A stretch of 64,000 nucleotides of DNA from JAUWCL01 sp964599375. GTDB lineage: Bacteria; Krumholzibacteriota; Krumholzibacteriia; Krumholzibacteriales; Krumholzibacteriaceae. Below are positions 43,482 to 54,111 of this stretch, piece by piece. Position numbers and translations under genes: made by a program. The stretch lies in assembly GCA_964599375.1 (NCBI GenBank), contig CAZREW010000005.1, positions 136,074 through 200,073 on the forward strand. The letters run 5' to 3'. Within the stretch, counting starts at the first letter, position 1; every line of letters starts with the position of its first letter. A model generated the notes under the pieces. That model was not told the origin of the DNA. It saw nothing but the letters and a program-made list of their open reading frames with translations, and ran no database searches.

Positions 43482-43875
43482 TTATAAGCTCACCTTTAGC
43501 ACATTACACCGAAGGATTAGTCTGCCCGGAATTGCCTTTATCTTCCATCTCACCATAGTTCTGCCCCATCTGATCTAGCAAAGCAACTCATTTGACCGAA
43601 AATCATGGTCAATGTTATCATAGTAAAGTGCTGGTTTTTATCCGGATAGTATTTTTAAAAGGGACAAATAAAATCTGGCTCCCCATAGTGGACAGCTTTA
43701 GAACCGCCTTTGTATCATGACCTCTCCCCGAGCTGGACCTTCTGAGGACATCCAGCAAATGAGTCAAAGCATCCTTGCCAGGTAGTATATAATATTGACT
43801 AAATTAGTATGATATGACTAGAATATTGGGATAGTGGCTTGCTGAATATATTCTTAAATTGCATTGGAGGATATG
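43482..43875. other. AT-rich stretch between the transposase and the next gene
   Basis: Holds the right end of the insertion sequence (to about 43667) and a promoter for the gene at 43876: TTGACT at 43795-43800, 18 bases, TAGAAT at 43819-43824. A small inverted repeat TTGACC-nine bases-GGTCAA lies at 43592-43612. No gene is seen. Confidence 0.45.
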
Positions 43876-44082
43876 ATGGCCGACAAGAAAGGCTCTCCGA
43901 AAGGAAATCTTGTAATGGCGATTGCCGGATGGCTGGGTGCTGCCGTCAGCATCTATCGCATATATACACAGTCACAGAAACCGGAAGGCGATCTTTTCGA
44001 CGCGATTTTTAACACTATCATCTTTGCTGCTATCGCAGTATTCGCTACGATTCAATATCGAAGATCAAAGCAGGACCGATAG
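43876..44082 (+). CDS. Small two-transmembrane protein of unknown function
   Basis: A 68-residue protein opening MADKKGSPKG, with two hydrophobic stretches (about 12-28 and 45-60) and a basic C-terminus. The ATG at 43876 is five bases after GGAGG; another ATG lies one codon before. It belongs to no family I can name. Its promoter and ribosome site support expression. It is the last gene of the island before tRNA-Asn. Confidence 0.62.
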   Translation: MADKKGSPKGNLVMAIAGWLGAAVSIYRIYTQSQKPEGDLFDAIFNTIIFAAIAVFATIQYRRSKQDR

Positions 44083-44122
44083 AATATCAGAATATGGTTT
44101 CATTCTTCATTCTGTAAAGTAA

Positions 44123-44198
<76 letters not shown>

Positions 44199-44342
44199 GC
44201 GCAATAATCACTTACATTTTAACGGCGGCGCCATTGGCTCCGCCGGGTAATAATAATAGTATCCGGTACCCATGTTGTCAATCCCCAAAACAACTGGTGG
44301 ATACGGCCGCAATTCATTATACGAATGACGATTAACCCGGTT

Positions 44343-45953
44343 TTACCTCAGTATCCTAAGCAGGTCGCCCGCAAGCAGCTCGACCGGCGACACGACGGGG
44401 ATCTCCCGGGCGGGCACGCCCTTTTCCTTCGCTTCTTCGGCGAACCTGCGTTTCATCATGTCCATCAACTGAATTCTACATAAAGGGCAAGCGGTCGCGA
44501 CGACACCCGGTGCAGCATCCTCGATCGCGTCGATCTTTTTCCCGGCGATCTTCTCTGACTCCTCGGGGTGCGTGAAAGTGAACGTCCCTCCCCCTCCGCA
44601 GCATACGTCGGCGTCCCTCATCCTGACGTATCTCCAGCCGGGGAGCATCTCAAGGATCAGCTCCGGCTGCCAGTCGACCTGCTGCCCGCGGTTGAGGTGG
44701 CAGGGATGGTGGTAGGTGACTGCCGGCCTGGTATCGCCTGCATCGTCAACGGGTCCCGTCTCGCGGCCCCGCCCCTGCTCTTCATCCATCTCCCTGACCA
44801 TGCTGTCGAAACCCCGGACCGACTTCTCCAGTCCCAGCACATCCGCTATGAGCTCGTTGATGTCGAACACTCGTGACTCGATATGCTTTCTGTAGAGCTC
44901 GCCCGTCTCGAAGTACTCTTCCCGCACCGCGCTGCCCTCCCCTTGCCTGGTGAAGACTCCCGCGACCGGGTCGTAGGCGATATCGAAGAAACCGTCCTCG
45001 TTCAGGTCGAAGAGGCGCGGGTACTCGTGCTTGAGCATCCTCCCTCCCGAAGAGCAGGAGGTGACGATCCAGTCGAACTCCAGTTCAGATATCTTTTCGA
45101 CTGTCCGCGCGGCGGCACGCCTGGCGGCATCTATATCCCCCGAGTAGAACTGCGGGGCCCCGCAACATGCCTGGTCCGCCGGCGCCAGCACATCTATCCC
45201 CAGTATGTTGAGAACGAGCGTCAGCGCCTCCGCCTCCTCCGGGAAGAAATGATTCACCGTATGCCCGACGAAGAAATACGCCCTCTTGCGCTCGGCGCGG
45301 TTTTTCAGCCTCGCCTTCAGGACTAGCCCGATCAGCTCCGACGCGGCCTTCTGGTCATACCCGTGCCCGCCCAGGGCCTTGCCCGTAAACCGGGCGGGGT
45401 CTAGCATGATCTCATCGAAGAACGACGAGGGGAAAAACTCGGACCCTTTTTTCAGAAACGGCCTGTTCTTGGGAAGCGGGAAGAACCTCTGGCGGGGCCA
45501 GCCGAGAAGCGGGTAGAAGATGCTCAGCGGGCTCTTTCCCCCCGTCCCGTGGGGAGGCCCTTTTCTCGAGAGTCCGAGAAGCCTCATCCCGCGGAAGAGA
45601 GCGTTATCCATCCCGTCGAGCATCCTGAGGGCGGCCCGCTTCATCCACTTCATCTTGCCGCGCCTTGCCATCTCCGCCCTGGCGGCGAGGATGACCTCGT
45701 CGGCCCTCATACCCGAGGGGCAGTTCTCCTCGCAAGTCATGCAGTGGAGGCATAGATCGAACGCCTGCTGAAGGTCCTCGTCGCTGAGCTCCTCGCCCCT
45801 GAAGAAAGCCTCTGCTAGCTCTACCTTGCCTCGCGCAGACGCCCATTCCTCGCCGACAGCGCCGGCGACGGGACAGACGGCCCTGCAGGCCCCGCACCTG
45901 TTGCAGAGCAGGAAATCGCCGGTCACATCTGTCTTTTTATCTGTGCTTACCAT
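44343..45953 (-). CDS. Iron-sulfur subunit of glycolate/lactate-type oxidase (GlcF/LutA/HdrD family)
   Basis: A 536-residue protein. Two 4Fe-4S ferredoxin motifs are at Cys17-20-23-27 and Cys68-71-74-78. Two CCG domains follow, with A-C-C-G-A-P and D-V-C-C-G-G-G-G. This is the layout of GlcF and related electron-transfer subunits; it is longer than GlcF (about 410), with an inserted central segment. It overlaps the upstream GlcE-like gene by seven bases, and no GlcD is present here. The substrate (glycolate, lactate or other 2-hydroxyacid) is open. Confidence 0.82.
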   Translation of the reverse strand: MVSTDKKTDVTGDFLLCNRCGACRAVCPVAGAVGEEWASARGKVELAEAFFRGEELSDEDLQQAFDLCLHCMTCEENCPSGMRADEVILAARAEMARRGKMKWMKRAALRMLDGMDNALFRGMRLLGLSRKGPPHGTGGKSPLSIFYPLLGWPRQRFFPLPKNRPFLKKGSEFFPSSFFDEIMLDPARFTGKALGGHGYDQKAASELIGLVLKARLKNRAERKRAYFFVGHTVNHFFPEEAEALTLVLNILGIDVLAPADQACCGAPQFYSGDIDAARRAAARTVEKISELEFDWIVTSCSSGGRMLKHEYPRLFDLNEDGFFDIAYDPVAGVFTRQGEGSAVREEYFETGELYRKHIESRVFDINELIADVLGLEKSVRGFDSMVREMDEEQGRGRETGPVDDAGDTRPAVTYHHPCHLNRGQQVDWQPELILEMLPGWRYVRMRDADVCCGGGGTFTFTHPEESEKIAGKKIDAIEDAAPGVVATACPLCRIQLMDMMKRRFAEEAKEKGVPAREIPVVSPVELLAGDLLRILR

Positions 45954-46651
45954 CTCAGTATTCCCGCCGGATCGAACACCTTCTGCACCCTTGCCGATAC
46001 CGCCTCAAACGGGCCGCCTGCTCCATCGATGATGCGATCAGGCAGGCGGAGTTCCGTCTGTCCTGCTCCTCTGCCCGCCGGCTTCGGAATGAGCCGGAGT
46101 GTCACCTCTGTTATCATCCCGTACCTTCCGCCGCCTCCGAGCAGTAAACCGATGACCTCGTACCCCGCGACATCCTTTACCGACCTCGAGCCGAAATGGA
46201 CCTTCTCTCCAGCTCCGGTCACGAGATCTACAGAGAGCACGTATTCCCGCAGGCCTCCGTAAGTCTCCGATACCGCCAGAACGGGCGCCTCCATGAGCAG
46301 CGAGGCGATATTCATTCTCTTATCGATAGATCCGTCATAATGGGGGAACCAGAGCATCGCCTCTTCAGCCGCCAGGGCGATATCAGCGACTGGAGTTCCT
46401 CCCTTCGCTCTTATCAGCATGTCGGAAGGTGATACCTCGATTATGCCGGAGAGGCCGCCAAACGAGAGGACGGCGGCTATGCCTTCGGGCACCATCTTCT
46501 CGAGGACGGTCTCGTCCTTCACGGGATCTCCAGCAGGAGTCCCCCCTATCCTGACAGAGACATCCGACCCCGCCTGCGCCAGTCTCGAGCACTCCGCGAG
46601 GAACCGAGCCGCGGAACCGCTGTCGTGAGGCAAGAATATTATCTCGTTCAT
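45947..46651 (-). CDS. FAD-binding (PCMH-type) oxidase subunit, GlcE-like, short
   Basis: A 234-residue protein with the PCMH FAD-binding fold (GIIEVSPSDMLIRAKGGTPVADI, then a long stretch, RSVKDVAGYEVIGLLLGGGGRYGMITEVTLRL). The end V-F-D-P-A-G-I-L-R-W is like the C-terminus of GlcE. It is much shorter than GlcE (about 350), lacking most of the substrate-cap domain. It is coupled to the iron-sulfur subunit by a seven-base overlap. It would be a flavin-carrying partner, but whether it oxidises a substrate itself is unclear. Confidence 0.75.
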   Translation of the reverse strand: MNEIIFLPHDSGSAARFLAECSRLAQAGSDVSVRIGGTPAGDPVKDETVLEKMVPEGIAAVLSFGGLSGIIEVSPSDMLIRAKGGTPVADIALAAEEAMLWFPHYDGSIDKRMNIASLLMEAPVLAVSETYGGLREYVLSVDLVTGAGEKVHFGSRSVKDVAGYEVIGLLLGGGGRYGMITEVTLRLIPKPAGRGAGQTELRLPDRIIDGAGGPFEAVSARVQKVFDPAGILRW

Positions 46652-46665
46652 CAGTGCTGACCCCG

Positions 46666-47607
46666 TCAGACGAGAAGGCTTAATATCATAGTGATGCTTC
46701 CAACGCTGATAACGGTGGAGGAGAGTATCCCTATCGCTACGAGTTTCGGCCTGCAGTCGAACTCGGTCGCATAGACGACCGCGTTGACAGCGGTCGGCAT
46801 CGCCGACTGGACGAGCATCACGTTTCTCAGCACCGGGTCGACGTGGAAGAACCTCAAGACGACCAGGGCGATACCCAGGGCGCCGAATATCTTTATCAAG
46901 CCGCTCGTTATCCCCAGCGACACCATGCGCCCCGGGCTCACACGTTTTGTCTCTTCGTACTCGATCTCCCCGTCATCCCCCGTGACTATCCTCTCGAGCT
47001 GCATCCCGAGAAGGAGAAGGCCGAGCGGTATCGCCGAGCGGCCCAGCAGGTCTATCATCTGCATGAAAGGCTCGGGCGGGAGCAGATTCACGTCGGCGAG
47101 TACGCGGCCCGCTATCAGCGCCCATATCAATGGTACCTTGAAGACGGTCGCCAGGGCAGCCGTGGCCTTCTGCTTCCCAGCGCTTGCGAGGAATACGCCG
47201 AGAGTCGACTGGACAGTCGACGAAGCGACTATATACAGGGCCGCCCACTTTAGCCCCTCCTCCCCGAAGGCCAGCATGCATACGGGGATACCGTAGAATC
47301 CGCTGTTGGTGAAGACTCCGGCGAGCGACATCGCGTTGCGCTCCACCCTTCCCGCCCCCGCCAGCTTCCCGATCCCCTGGGTGAGCAGGAGCAGGCCGGC
47401 GGAGAGGATGACCACGTATAAGAGGAGCTGGAGGATCAGGCCGTACCCTGTATCATTGCGGGCCATAACCGAGAAAAGCAGGGCGGGGCCGAGAATATAC
47501 AGCTGTGTCTTCGAGAAGGCATGCTCGTACCTGCCGCCGAAGCGCCTGAGAAGGAACCCCAGCAGTATGATAAACGCTATCGGCAGGATTACGTCAGTGA
47601 TCACCAT
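46666..47607 (-). CDS. AEC family permease (auxin efflux carrier type)
   Basis: A 313-residue membrane protein with about ten transmembrane segments in the BASS/AEC pattern (GVFTNSGFYGIPV and MLVQSAMPTAVNAVV). Bacterial members transport malate, lactate or other carboxylates. It ends 14 bases before the GlcE-like gene, so transporter, flavin subunit and iron-sulfur subunit probably form one operon for uptake and oxidation of a 2-hydroxyacid. The substrate is inferred from context. Confidence 0.85.
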   Translation of the reverse strand: MVITDVILPIAFIILLGFLLRRFGGRYEHAFSKTQLYILGPALLFSVMARNDTGYGLILQLLLYVVILSAGLLLLTQGIGKLAGAGRVERNAMSLAGVFTNSGFYGIPVCMLAFGEEGLKWAALYIVASSTVQSTLGVFLASAGKQKATAALATVFKVPLIWALIAGRVLADVNLLPPEPFMQMIDLLGRSAIPLGLLLLGMQLERIVTGDDGEIEYEETKRVSPGRMVSLGITSGLIKIFGALGIALVVLRFFHVDPVLRNVMLVQSAMPTAVNAVVYATEFDCRPKLVAIGILSSTVISVGSITMILSLLV

Positions 47608-47685
47608 GCTGATACGGCTCCCCGGGGAATTCCATGACCAAACAGGCGTTCAGATTGAAAAGATAGCACCTTCGGGGAATATATC

Positions 47686-47718
47686 CAAAAGAAAGCCGCC
47701 CGTATTCGGGCGGCTTTC
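47686..47718 (-). terminator. Terminator of the ribosomal superoperon
   Basis: GAAAGCCGCCCG, loop (AATA on the transcript), CGGGCGGCTTTC: 12 perfect pairs, followed on the minus strand by TTTTGG. It lies 36 bases after the rplQ stop. Confidence 0.92.
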
Positions 47719-47753
47719 GCTAGATCCATACACGGCAGGTGTGTTCGCTGGAT

Positions 47754-48338
47754 CTATTCCTCTTTCCCCTCTTCCTCAGCGGGGGTCTCCACAGTTTCCT
47801 TTTCAGCCGCGGCGGCTTCCTCTTCAGCCTTCTTCGCCGCCTGCTCGGCAGCCTTCGCCTCCTTGGCCGCCTTCTTAGCGGCCTTTTCGGCTTCCTTTTT
47901 CGCGGCGATCACTGGGCTCTCCGGCACATCGACCTTGTGGTAGGTCTTTCGGGAGCTCTTTTTCTTTCCGCGGGGCTTATCGTCCTTGCCGACCAGCTCG
48001 AGGATCGCCGTCTGCGCCGCGTCGCCCTTGCGGAATCCGGTCTTCAGCACGCGCGTATATCCGCCCGGCCTGTCAATATACCTCGGGGCTATATCGTCGA
48101 ACAGTTTCTTAAGGACCTCTGGGTCCCTCACCGTCCTGGCTACGTGCCTCCTGGCAGACAGATCGCCTTTCCTGGCGAAGGTGATCAACCTCTCAGCCAG
48201 GCGCTTCGCCTCTCTGGCCTTCGCGGTCGTAGTCTCGATCCTCTCCCTCTCGAAGAGAGAGGTGACCATGTTGCTCAGCATCGCCTTTCGGTGCGCGGCG
48301 GTCCTGCTGAGATTTCTGTGGTCATTGTTGTGACGCAT
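47754..48338 (-). CDS. rplQ: 50S ribosomal protein L17 with long charged C-terminal tail
   Basis: L17, 194 residues. The core (1-about 118) opens MRHNNDHRNLSRTAAHRKAM as in all L17. A lineage-specific tail of about 75 residues follows (KKSSRKT..., then repeats of K-K-A-x-E and a final E-E-E-G-K-E-E), far beyond the usual 120-residue length. It closes the alpha-operon segment, two bases after rpoA. The tail is the unusual part. Confidence 0.96.
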   Translation of the reverse strand: MRHNNDHRNLSRTAAHRKAMLSNMVTSLFERERIETTTAKAREAKRLAERLITFARKGDLSARRHVARTVRDPEVLKKLFDDIAPRYIDRPGGYTRVLKTGFRKGDAAQTAILELVGKDDKPRGKKKSSRKTYHKVDVPESPVIAAKKEAEKAAKKAAKEAKAAEQAAKKAEEEAAAAEKETVETPAEEEGKEE

Positions 48339-48340
48339 TG

Positions 48341-49336
48341 CTACTTCTCCTCTTCGTCCTTTATAACCAGTCCGGCGGTATCTATGTCCATCCCGAGGTG
48401 AAGTCCCATGCCGTCGAGAATGTCCGCTATCTCCTTGAGGCTCTTGCGGCCGAAGTTACGGTACTTGAGCATGTCGCTCTCCGACTTCGTGACGAGCTCG
48501 CCGAGAGTCTTGATGTTCGCCGCCTTGAGGCAGTTCGAGGACCTGACGGAAAGCTCGAGTTCCTCGACGCTACGGTCGAGCAGCTCCAGCATCCTCTCCG
48601 ATTCCTCGTTCACCTTCTCGTCCGCCTCCTCGACCGGCTCCTCCTCGAAATGGATGAACAGAAGCATATGGTCCTTGAGGATCTTCGAGGCGTAACCCAG
48701 TGCATCCTCAGGAGTTACACTTCCGTTCGTCGTGATATCGAGCTTGAGCGAATCGTAATCCGTCCTCTGTCCGACTCGCGTGTTCTTCACGGTGTAGTTG
48801 ACCAGCGTCACCGGGCTGAAGTTCGAATCGATCGGTATGAGGCCGATCGCGTAATCCTCCAGGACATGGGCTTCGGCGGGCACATATCCCCTGCCGTGTC
48901 CAACGAGTATCTCCATCTTCAGCTTCACCTTTTCGGTGCAGGTGCAGATCATCTGGTCCTTGTTAAGGATCTCGATCTCCGCGTCCTCGTTGATATCGGC
49001 CGCGGTGATCACACCCTTCTTGTTCGTGTCGATGGTCAGGAATTTCGGCTCATCGCAGTGCATCACGGGGATGATCTGCTTGAGGTTGAGCACGATGTCA
49101 GTGACGTCTTCCTTGACGCCCTTTATCGTGCTGAATTCGTGCTGAACCTTTTCGATCCTGACCGCTGTGACGGCCGCGCCCTGGATCGAGGACAGAAGCG
49201 TCCTGCGAAGGGCGTTCCCGATCGTATTGCCGAACCCGCGCTCTAGCGGCTCCACCCTGAAGCTGGCGAATTTCGGGCCGGACGTAGCTTCGTCCATTAC
49301 GATTTCTTTGGGCATCAAAAGATTACGCCATTTCAT
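48341..49336 (-). CDS. rpoA: DNA-directed RNA polymerase subunit alpha
   Basis: Alpha subunit, 331 residues. The N-terminal dimerisation domain (about 1-235) has FRVEPLERGFGNTIGNALRRTLLSS-type sequence. The C-terminal domain (about 250-320) has the LEELELSVRSSNCLKAANI DNA-binding/activator surface. It lies between rpsD and rplQ as usual in the alpha operon. Confidence 0.98.
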   Translation of the reverse strand: MKWRNLLMPKEIVMDEATSGPKFASFRVEPLERGFGNTIGNALRRTLLSSIQGAAVTAVRIEKVQHEFSTIKGVKEDVTDIVLNLKQIIPVMHCDEPKFLTIDTNKKGVITAADINEDAEIEILNKDQMICTCTEKVKLKMEILVGHGRGYVPAEAHVLEDYAIGLIPIDSNFSPVTLVNYTVKNTRVGQRTDYDSLKLDITTNGSVTPEDALGYASKILKDHMLLFIHFEEEPVEEADEKVNEESERMLELLDRSVEELELSVRSSNCLKAANIKTLGELVTKSESDMLKYRNFGRKSLKEIADILDGMGLHLGMDIDTAGLVIKDEEEK

Positions 49337-49380
49337 CTAAGCAATCCTCCTTGCGCGGCAGGCGAGCCGCCTGTGCCAGA

Positions 49381-50010
49381 TTACTTGGAGTAAAGCTCCA
49401 CGATCAGGTTTTCCTCGACAGGCACCGGCATGACTTCTCTTGTCGGTTCCTCGACGTAGGTCCCTTCCTTCTTACTGACATCGACGGAGATATAGGGAAC
49501 CGTCCCGCGGCTTCCGTACCCCTTGAGAGTTTCTTCGATGACGAGAAGGTTTTTGCTCTTCTCCCTCGGGGCGACACGGTCGCCCACGCTAAGCTGGTAA
49601 GAGGGTATGTTGACTCTCTTACCGTTCACTTCGAAATGATTGTGCAGGATCAGCTGGCGCGCAGTCGCGCGGGAAGGAGCGAACCCCATCCTGTATACCA
49701 TGTTGTCCAGCCTCTGCTCGAGAAGCTTGAGCAGGTTCTCGCCCGTTACGCCCTTGCGCCTCTCGGCTTCCTTGAAGTAGTTGCGGAACTGTCGCTCGAG
49801 CAGCTGGTACATACGGCGCAGCTTCTGCTTTTCCCGGAGCTGTATCCTGTAGTTGCTCCTCCTGCTGAACCTCGACTGCCCGTGTTCGCCGGGAGGATAG
49901 TTCCTCTTCTCGATCGCACAGCGGTCGGAGTAGCAACGGTCCCCTTTAAGGAACAGCTTGGTCCCTTCTCTTCTGCACAGTTTGCATGCGGGACCCGTGT
50001 ATCTCGCCAT
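49381..50010 (-). CDS. rpsD: 30S ribosomal protein S4, zinc-binding form
   Basis: S4, 209 residues. It has an N-terminal zinc-type site C-K-L-C...C-Y-S-D-R-C (Cys9, 12, 26, 31), the C+ form. The S4 RNA-binding domain (about 98-160, LDNMVYRMGFAPSRATARQL) follows. A primary 16S-binding protein and in many bacteria the repressor of the alpha operon. Confidence 0.97.
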   Translation of the reverse strand: MARYTGPACKLCRREGTKLFLKGDRCYSDRCAIEKRNYPPGEHGQSRFSRRSNYRIQLREKQKLRRMYQLLERQFRNYFKEAERRKGVTGENLLKLLEQRLDNMVYRMGFAPSRATARQLILHNHFEVNGKRVNIPSYQLSVGDRVAPREKSKNLLVIEETLKGYGSRGTVPYISVDVSKKEGTYVEEPTREVMPVPVEENLIVELYSK

Positions 50011-50069
50011 TAACAGTTACCTCCCCGGCCCGATGGGGCCGATCGTCCTCTCGATCCTGTAGTAATAGG

Positions 50070-50483
50070 TCAGATTCTCCTGCGTTTCTTCTGCCTCACG
50101 CCGTTATGAGGGATCGGGGTGCAGTCCTTGATCCCTGAGACCTCCAGACCGGTGGCGCGGAGCGACCGGATCGCCGCTTCCCTGCCCGGTCCGGGACCCT
50201 TGATCCAGGCCTCCACCTTCTTCATCCCCAGCGCGAGGGCCTCCCGCGCGACGGTCTGGGCCGTCTGCTGCGCCGCGAAAGGCGTGCTCTTCCTGGAACC
50301 CTTGTAACCGATCTTTCCAGGGCTGCACCACGCGATCACCGCGCCTTCGCGGTCAGTTATCGTTATGATCGTGTTGTTGAAAGTGGACTTGACATGAGCG
50401 ACGCCATACGCGTCCACCTTCTGTTTCTTCTTCTTGGTCTTCTGCGGACGGGCCAATTGAAACCTCCCTGATCGATCCGTCAA
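50070..50483 (-). CDS. rpsK: 30S ribosomal protein S11
   Basis: S11, 137 residues; a basic N-terminus, then AHVKSTFNNTIITITD, and the PGPGREAAIRSL signature. It is between rpsM and rpsD. Confidence 0.97.
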   Translation of the reverse strand: MTDRSGRFQLARPQKTKKKKQKVDAYGVAHVKSTFNNTIITITDREGAVIAWCSPGKIGYKGSRKSTPFAAQQTAQTVAREALALGMKKVEAWIKGPGPGREAAIRSLRATGLEVSGIKDCTPIPHNGVRQKKRRRI

Positions 50484-50516
50484 GAATCGGGTATAACCCG
50501 AATATGCGTATAAGCC

Positions 50517-50888
<372 letters not shown>

Positions 50889-50925
50889 AGGTGGTCTCCT
50901 TTCGTATTCCTATCTCTGGCGGCCC

Positions 50926-51039
50926 TTATCCCTGCCGCTGCTTGTGCTTCGGGTTCTTGCATATTACGCGCAGAACTCCTTTGCGCCTGATTATCTTGCA
51001 ATTGGGGCACATCTTCCTTACTGAACTTCTGACCTTCAT
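50926..51039 (-). CDS. rpmJ: 50S ribosomal protein L36
   Basis: A 37-residue zinc-binding L36, starting at the ATG at 51039 (the open frame to 51132 is not coding). Zinc ligands are Cys11, Cys14, Cys27 and His32. It lies between infA and rpsM. Confidence 0.96.
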   Translation of the reverse strand: MKVRSSVRKMCPNCKIIRRKGVLRVICKNPKHKQRQG

Positions 51040-51128
51040 CTCTGTTCTATCCTTTCCGGTCCTCAGACACGGCGCCCGCCGTGACGCGGTCGGGGGAATG
51101 GTCTTGCCGGCCGTCCCGAACACCGGGG

Positions 51129-51347
51129 TCATTTATACCGGTACGTGATCCTTCCCCTGCCCAGATCGTAGGGACTGAGTTCCAGGGCGACCCTGTCTCC
51201 GGGGAGGATCCGTATGAAATGCATCCTCATCTTCCCGGATACATGGGCGAGCACGATATGCTTGTTCTCGAGCTCGACCCTGAACATCGCGTTCGGCAGA
51301 GCCTCTACGACCGTTCCCTCTACCGGTATGCCCTTCTGTTTGGCCAT
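51129..51347 (-). CDS. infA: Translation initiation factor IF-1
   Basis: A 72-residue OB-fold protein: MAKQKGIPVEGTVVEALPNAMFRVEL and LSPYDLGRGRITYRYK. It is in its usual place between map and rpmJ. Confidence 0.97.
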   Translation of the reverse strand: MAKQKGIPVEGTVVEALPNAMFRVELENKHIVLAHVSGKMRMHFIRILPGDRVALELSPYDLGRGRITYRYK

Positions 51348-51392
51348 ACAGCCTTTCCGTTTATTCCCGGCCGCGGTCCGCCTGGCCGAATG

Positions 51393-52136
51393 TCACCGGG
51401 TCATTATCCGGTAACCGTTATCGGTGACCGCCACCGTATCTTCGAAGTGACAGGACAACTTCCCGTCAACCGTAACAAAGGTCCACTTGTCATCGAGCGT
51501 CAGGACGTCGTGTGTACCGACGTTCACCATCGGCTCGATCGCCAGCACCATCCCCGCCTGCAGCTCCGGCCCCTTTCCGGGAGGGCCGAAATTGGGGATC
51601 TGCGGCTCCTCGTGCATCCTCCGCCCTATCCCGTGTCCCACGAGCGCCCGGACTACCGAGTACCCGTGGCTCTCAGCATGCTTCTGTATCGCATGCGAGA
51701 TATCTGAGAGGTGATTCCCCGGTCTCACCTGCTCTATGCCCTGATCGAGCGACTCCTTCGTGACCCTTATCAGCCGGTCCGCCTCCTCCGAGACATTGCC
51801 GACCGGATATGTCCTGGTCGCGTCGGAGTAGAACTCCTCGAGGACCACTCCCATGTCGATGCCGACAATGTCCCCCTCTTCGAGGGCGCGCCGGCCCGGG
51901 ATCCCGTGGACGACCTGCTCGTTTATCGAGGCGCATATCGTCGCCGGGTACCCCTGGTATCCCTTGAAGGCGGGGATGCCTCCCCGCGCCCTCATGAAAT
52001 CCTCTGCTTCCGCGTCGAGCTCCGCGGTCGTCATTCCGGGCCGGATCATCTTCTCGAGGATGGAAAAGGTCTCCCTGAGCACTTCTCCGCTTCTTCTGAT
52101 CTTCTCCAGCTCCGACTCGGTCTTGATACTGATCAT
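51393..52136 (-). CDS. map: Methionine aminopeptidase type I
   Basis: Removes initiator Met; 247 residues. The start ATG at 52136 overlaps the adk stop (ATGA); the longer open frame to 52319 lies inside adk. Metal ligands appear in GIDMGVVLEEFYSDATRT (two Asp), GHGIGRRMHEEP (His), AIEPMV (Glu) and FEDTVAVT (Glu). No SH3-like N-terminal extension is present (type Ia). Confidence 0.97.
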   Translation of the reverse strand: MISIKTESELEKIRRSGEVLRETFSILEKMIRPGMTTAELDAEAEDFMRARGGIPAFKGYQGYPATICASINEQVVHGIPGRRALEEGDIVGIDMGVVLEEFYSDATRTYPVGNVSEEADRLIRVTKESLDQGIEQVRPGNHLSDISHAIQKHAESHGYSVVRALVGHGIGRRMHEEPQIPNFGPPGKGPELQAGMVLAIEPMVNVGTHDVLTLDDKWTFVTVDGKLSCHFEDTVAVTDNGYRIMTR

Positions 52137-52780
52137 TTCATCGCGCGGATTATTTCCGCGGTAATCCCGTCTATATCGCCGGTTCCTGAGATCTCCGTCA
52201 CGCCCACCGACCTGCGATAGAACTCCAGGACAGGCGACGTCTGCTCCTCGTAGACCTTCAGGCGCCTTCTTACCGTCTCTTCCCTGTCGTCCGGCCTCGT
52301 GATCAGTTTCCCCCCGCATTTCGCGCAGGCGCTCTCTTCACCGTCAGGAAGCATCGACAGATTGTAGACCGCTTTGCAGTCTGCGCATACGCGGCGGCTT
52401 GTCAAGCGGCTGACGATCTCCTCGTTCTCGACGTCTATGAGAAGGACCATGTCTATGGCAAGTCCCTTCTTTTCGAGCAGTTCCGTCAGCGCCTCGGCCT
52501 GCGGGAGCGTCCTGGGGAACCCGTCGAGGATCCAGCCTTTCCCCTCGAGAGCCTCGAACTGTTCCCTGATCAGGCCGAGCATGACGTCGTCCGGAACGAG
52601 CAGCCCCGCCTTCATGTATTCCTCGGCCTTCTTCCCCAGATCGGTGCTCTCGGCGACCGATTCCCTGAGCAGGTCCCCGGTGGAGAGGTGCCTGAGGTCG
52701 AGTCTTTCCGCGACCCGCATCGCCTGCGTACCTTTCCCCGATCCGGGAGGGCCGATGATTATTACATGCCTTGCGGCCAT
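52133..52780 (-). CDS. adk: Adenylate kinase, zinc-containing long form
   Basis: ATP + AMP = 2 ADP; 215 residues. P-loop G-P-P-G-S-G-K-G-T at the N-terminus; a long LID with CADCKAVYN...CAKCGG, four cysteines that bind zinc; DGFPRT. It follows secY as in many bacteria. Confidence 0.97.
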   Translation of the reverse strand: MAARHVIIIGPPGSGKGTQAMRVAERLDLRHLSTGDLLRESVAESTDLGKKAEEYMKAGLLVPDDVMLGLIREQFEALEGKGWILDGFPRTLPQAEALTELLEKKGLAIDMVLLIDVENEEIVSRLTSRRVCADCKAVYNLSMLPDGEESACAKCGGKLITRPDDREETVRRRLKVYEEQTSPVLEFYRRSVGVTEISGTGDIDGITAEIIRAMK

Positions 52781-52806
52781 TACATTTACTCTTTCTCCGG
52801 GGCCTT

Positions 52807-54110
<1,304 letters not shown>

Positions 54111-54111
<1 letters not shown>

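Larger units (their letters stand above)
42352..43667 (+). mobile_element. Insertion sequence of about 1.3 kb, with degraded transposase
   Basis: Candidate ends are TTGTCCCTTT at 42352-42361 and AAAGGGACAA at 43658-43667, a 10-base perfect inverted repeat framing the transposase. No target duplication is apparent. The right end is inferred only from this repeat and could be shorter. It shares its left end with the remnant at 40949. Confidence 0.55.

Noticed and set aside
40949..43667. A functional composite transposon
   Set aside because: The left copy is only about 140 bases with no right end, the transposase of the right copy has two stops, and no target duplication was seen. It is at most a relic.
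44222..44244. Hairpin upstream of tRNA-Asn as a terminator of the GlcF-like gene
   Set aside because: GGCGGcGCC/GGCtCCGCC can pair, but the tail on the minus strand (GTTAAAATG) is not a T tract and it lies about 100 bases after the stop, so support is too weak to list as a terminator.
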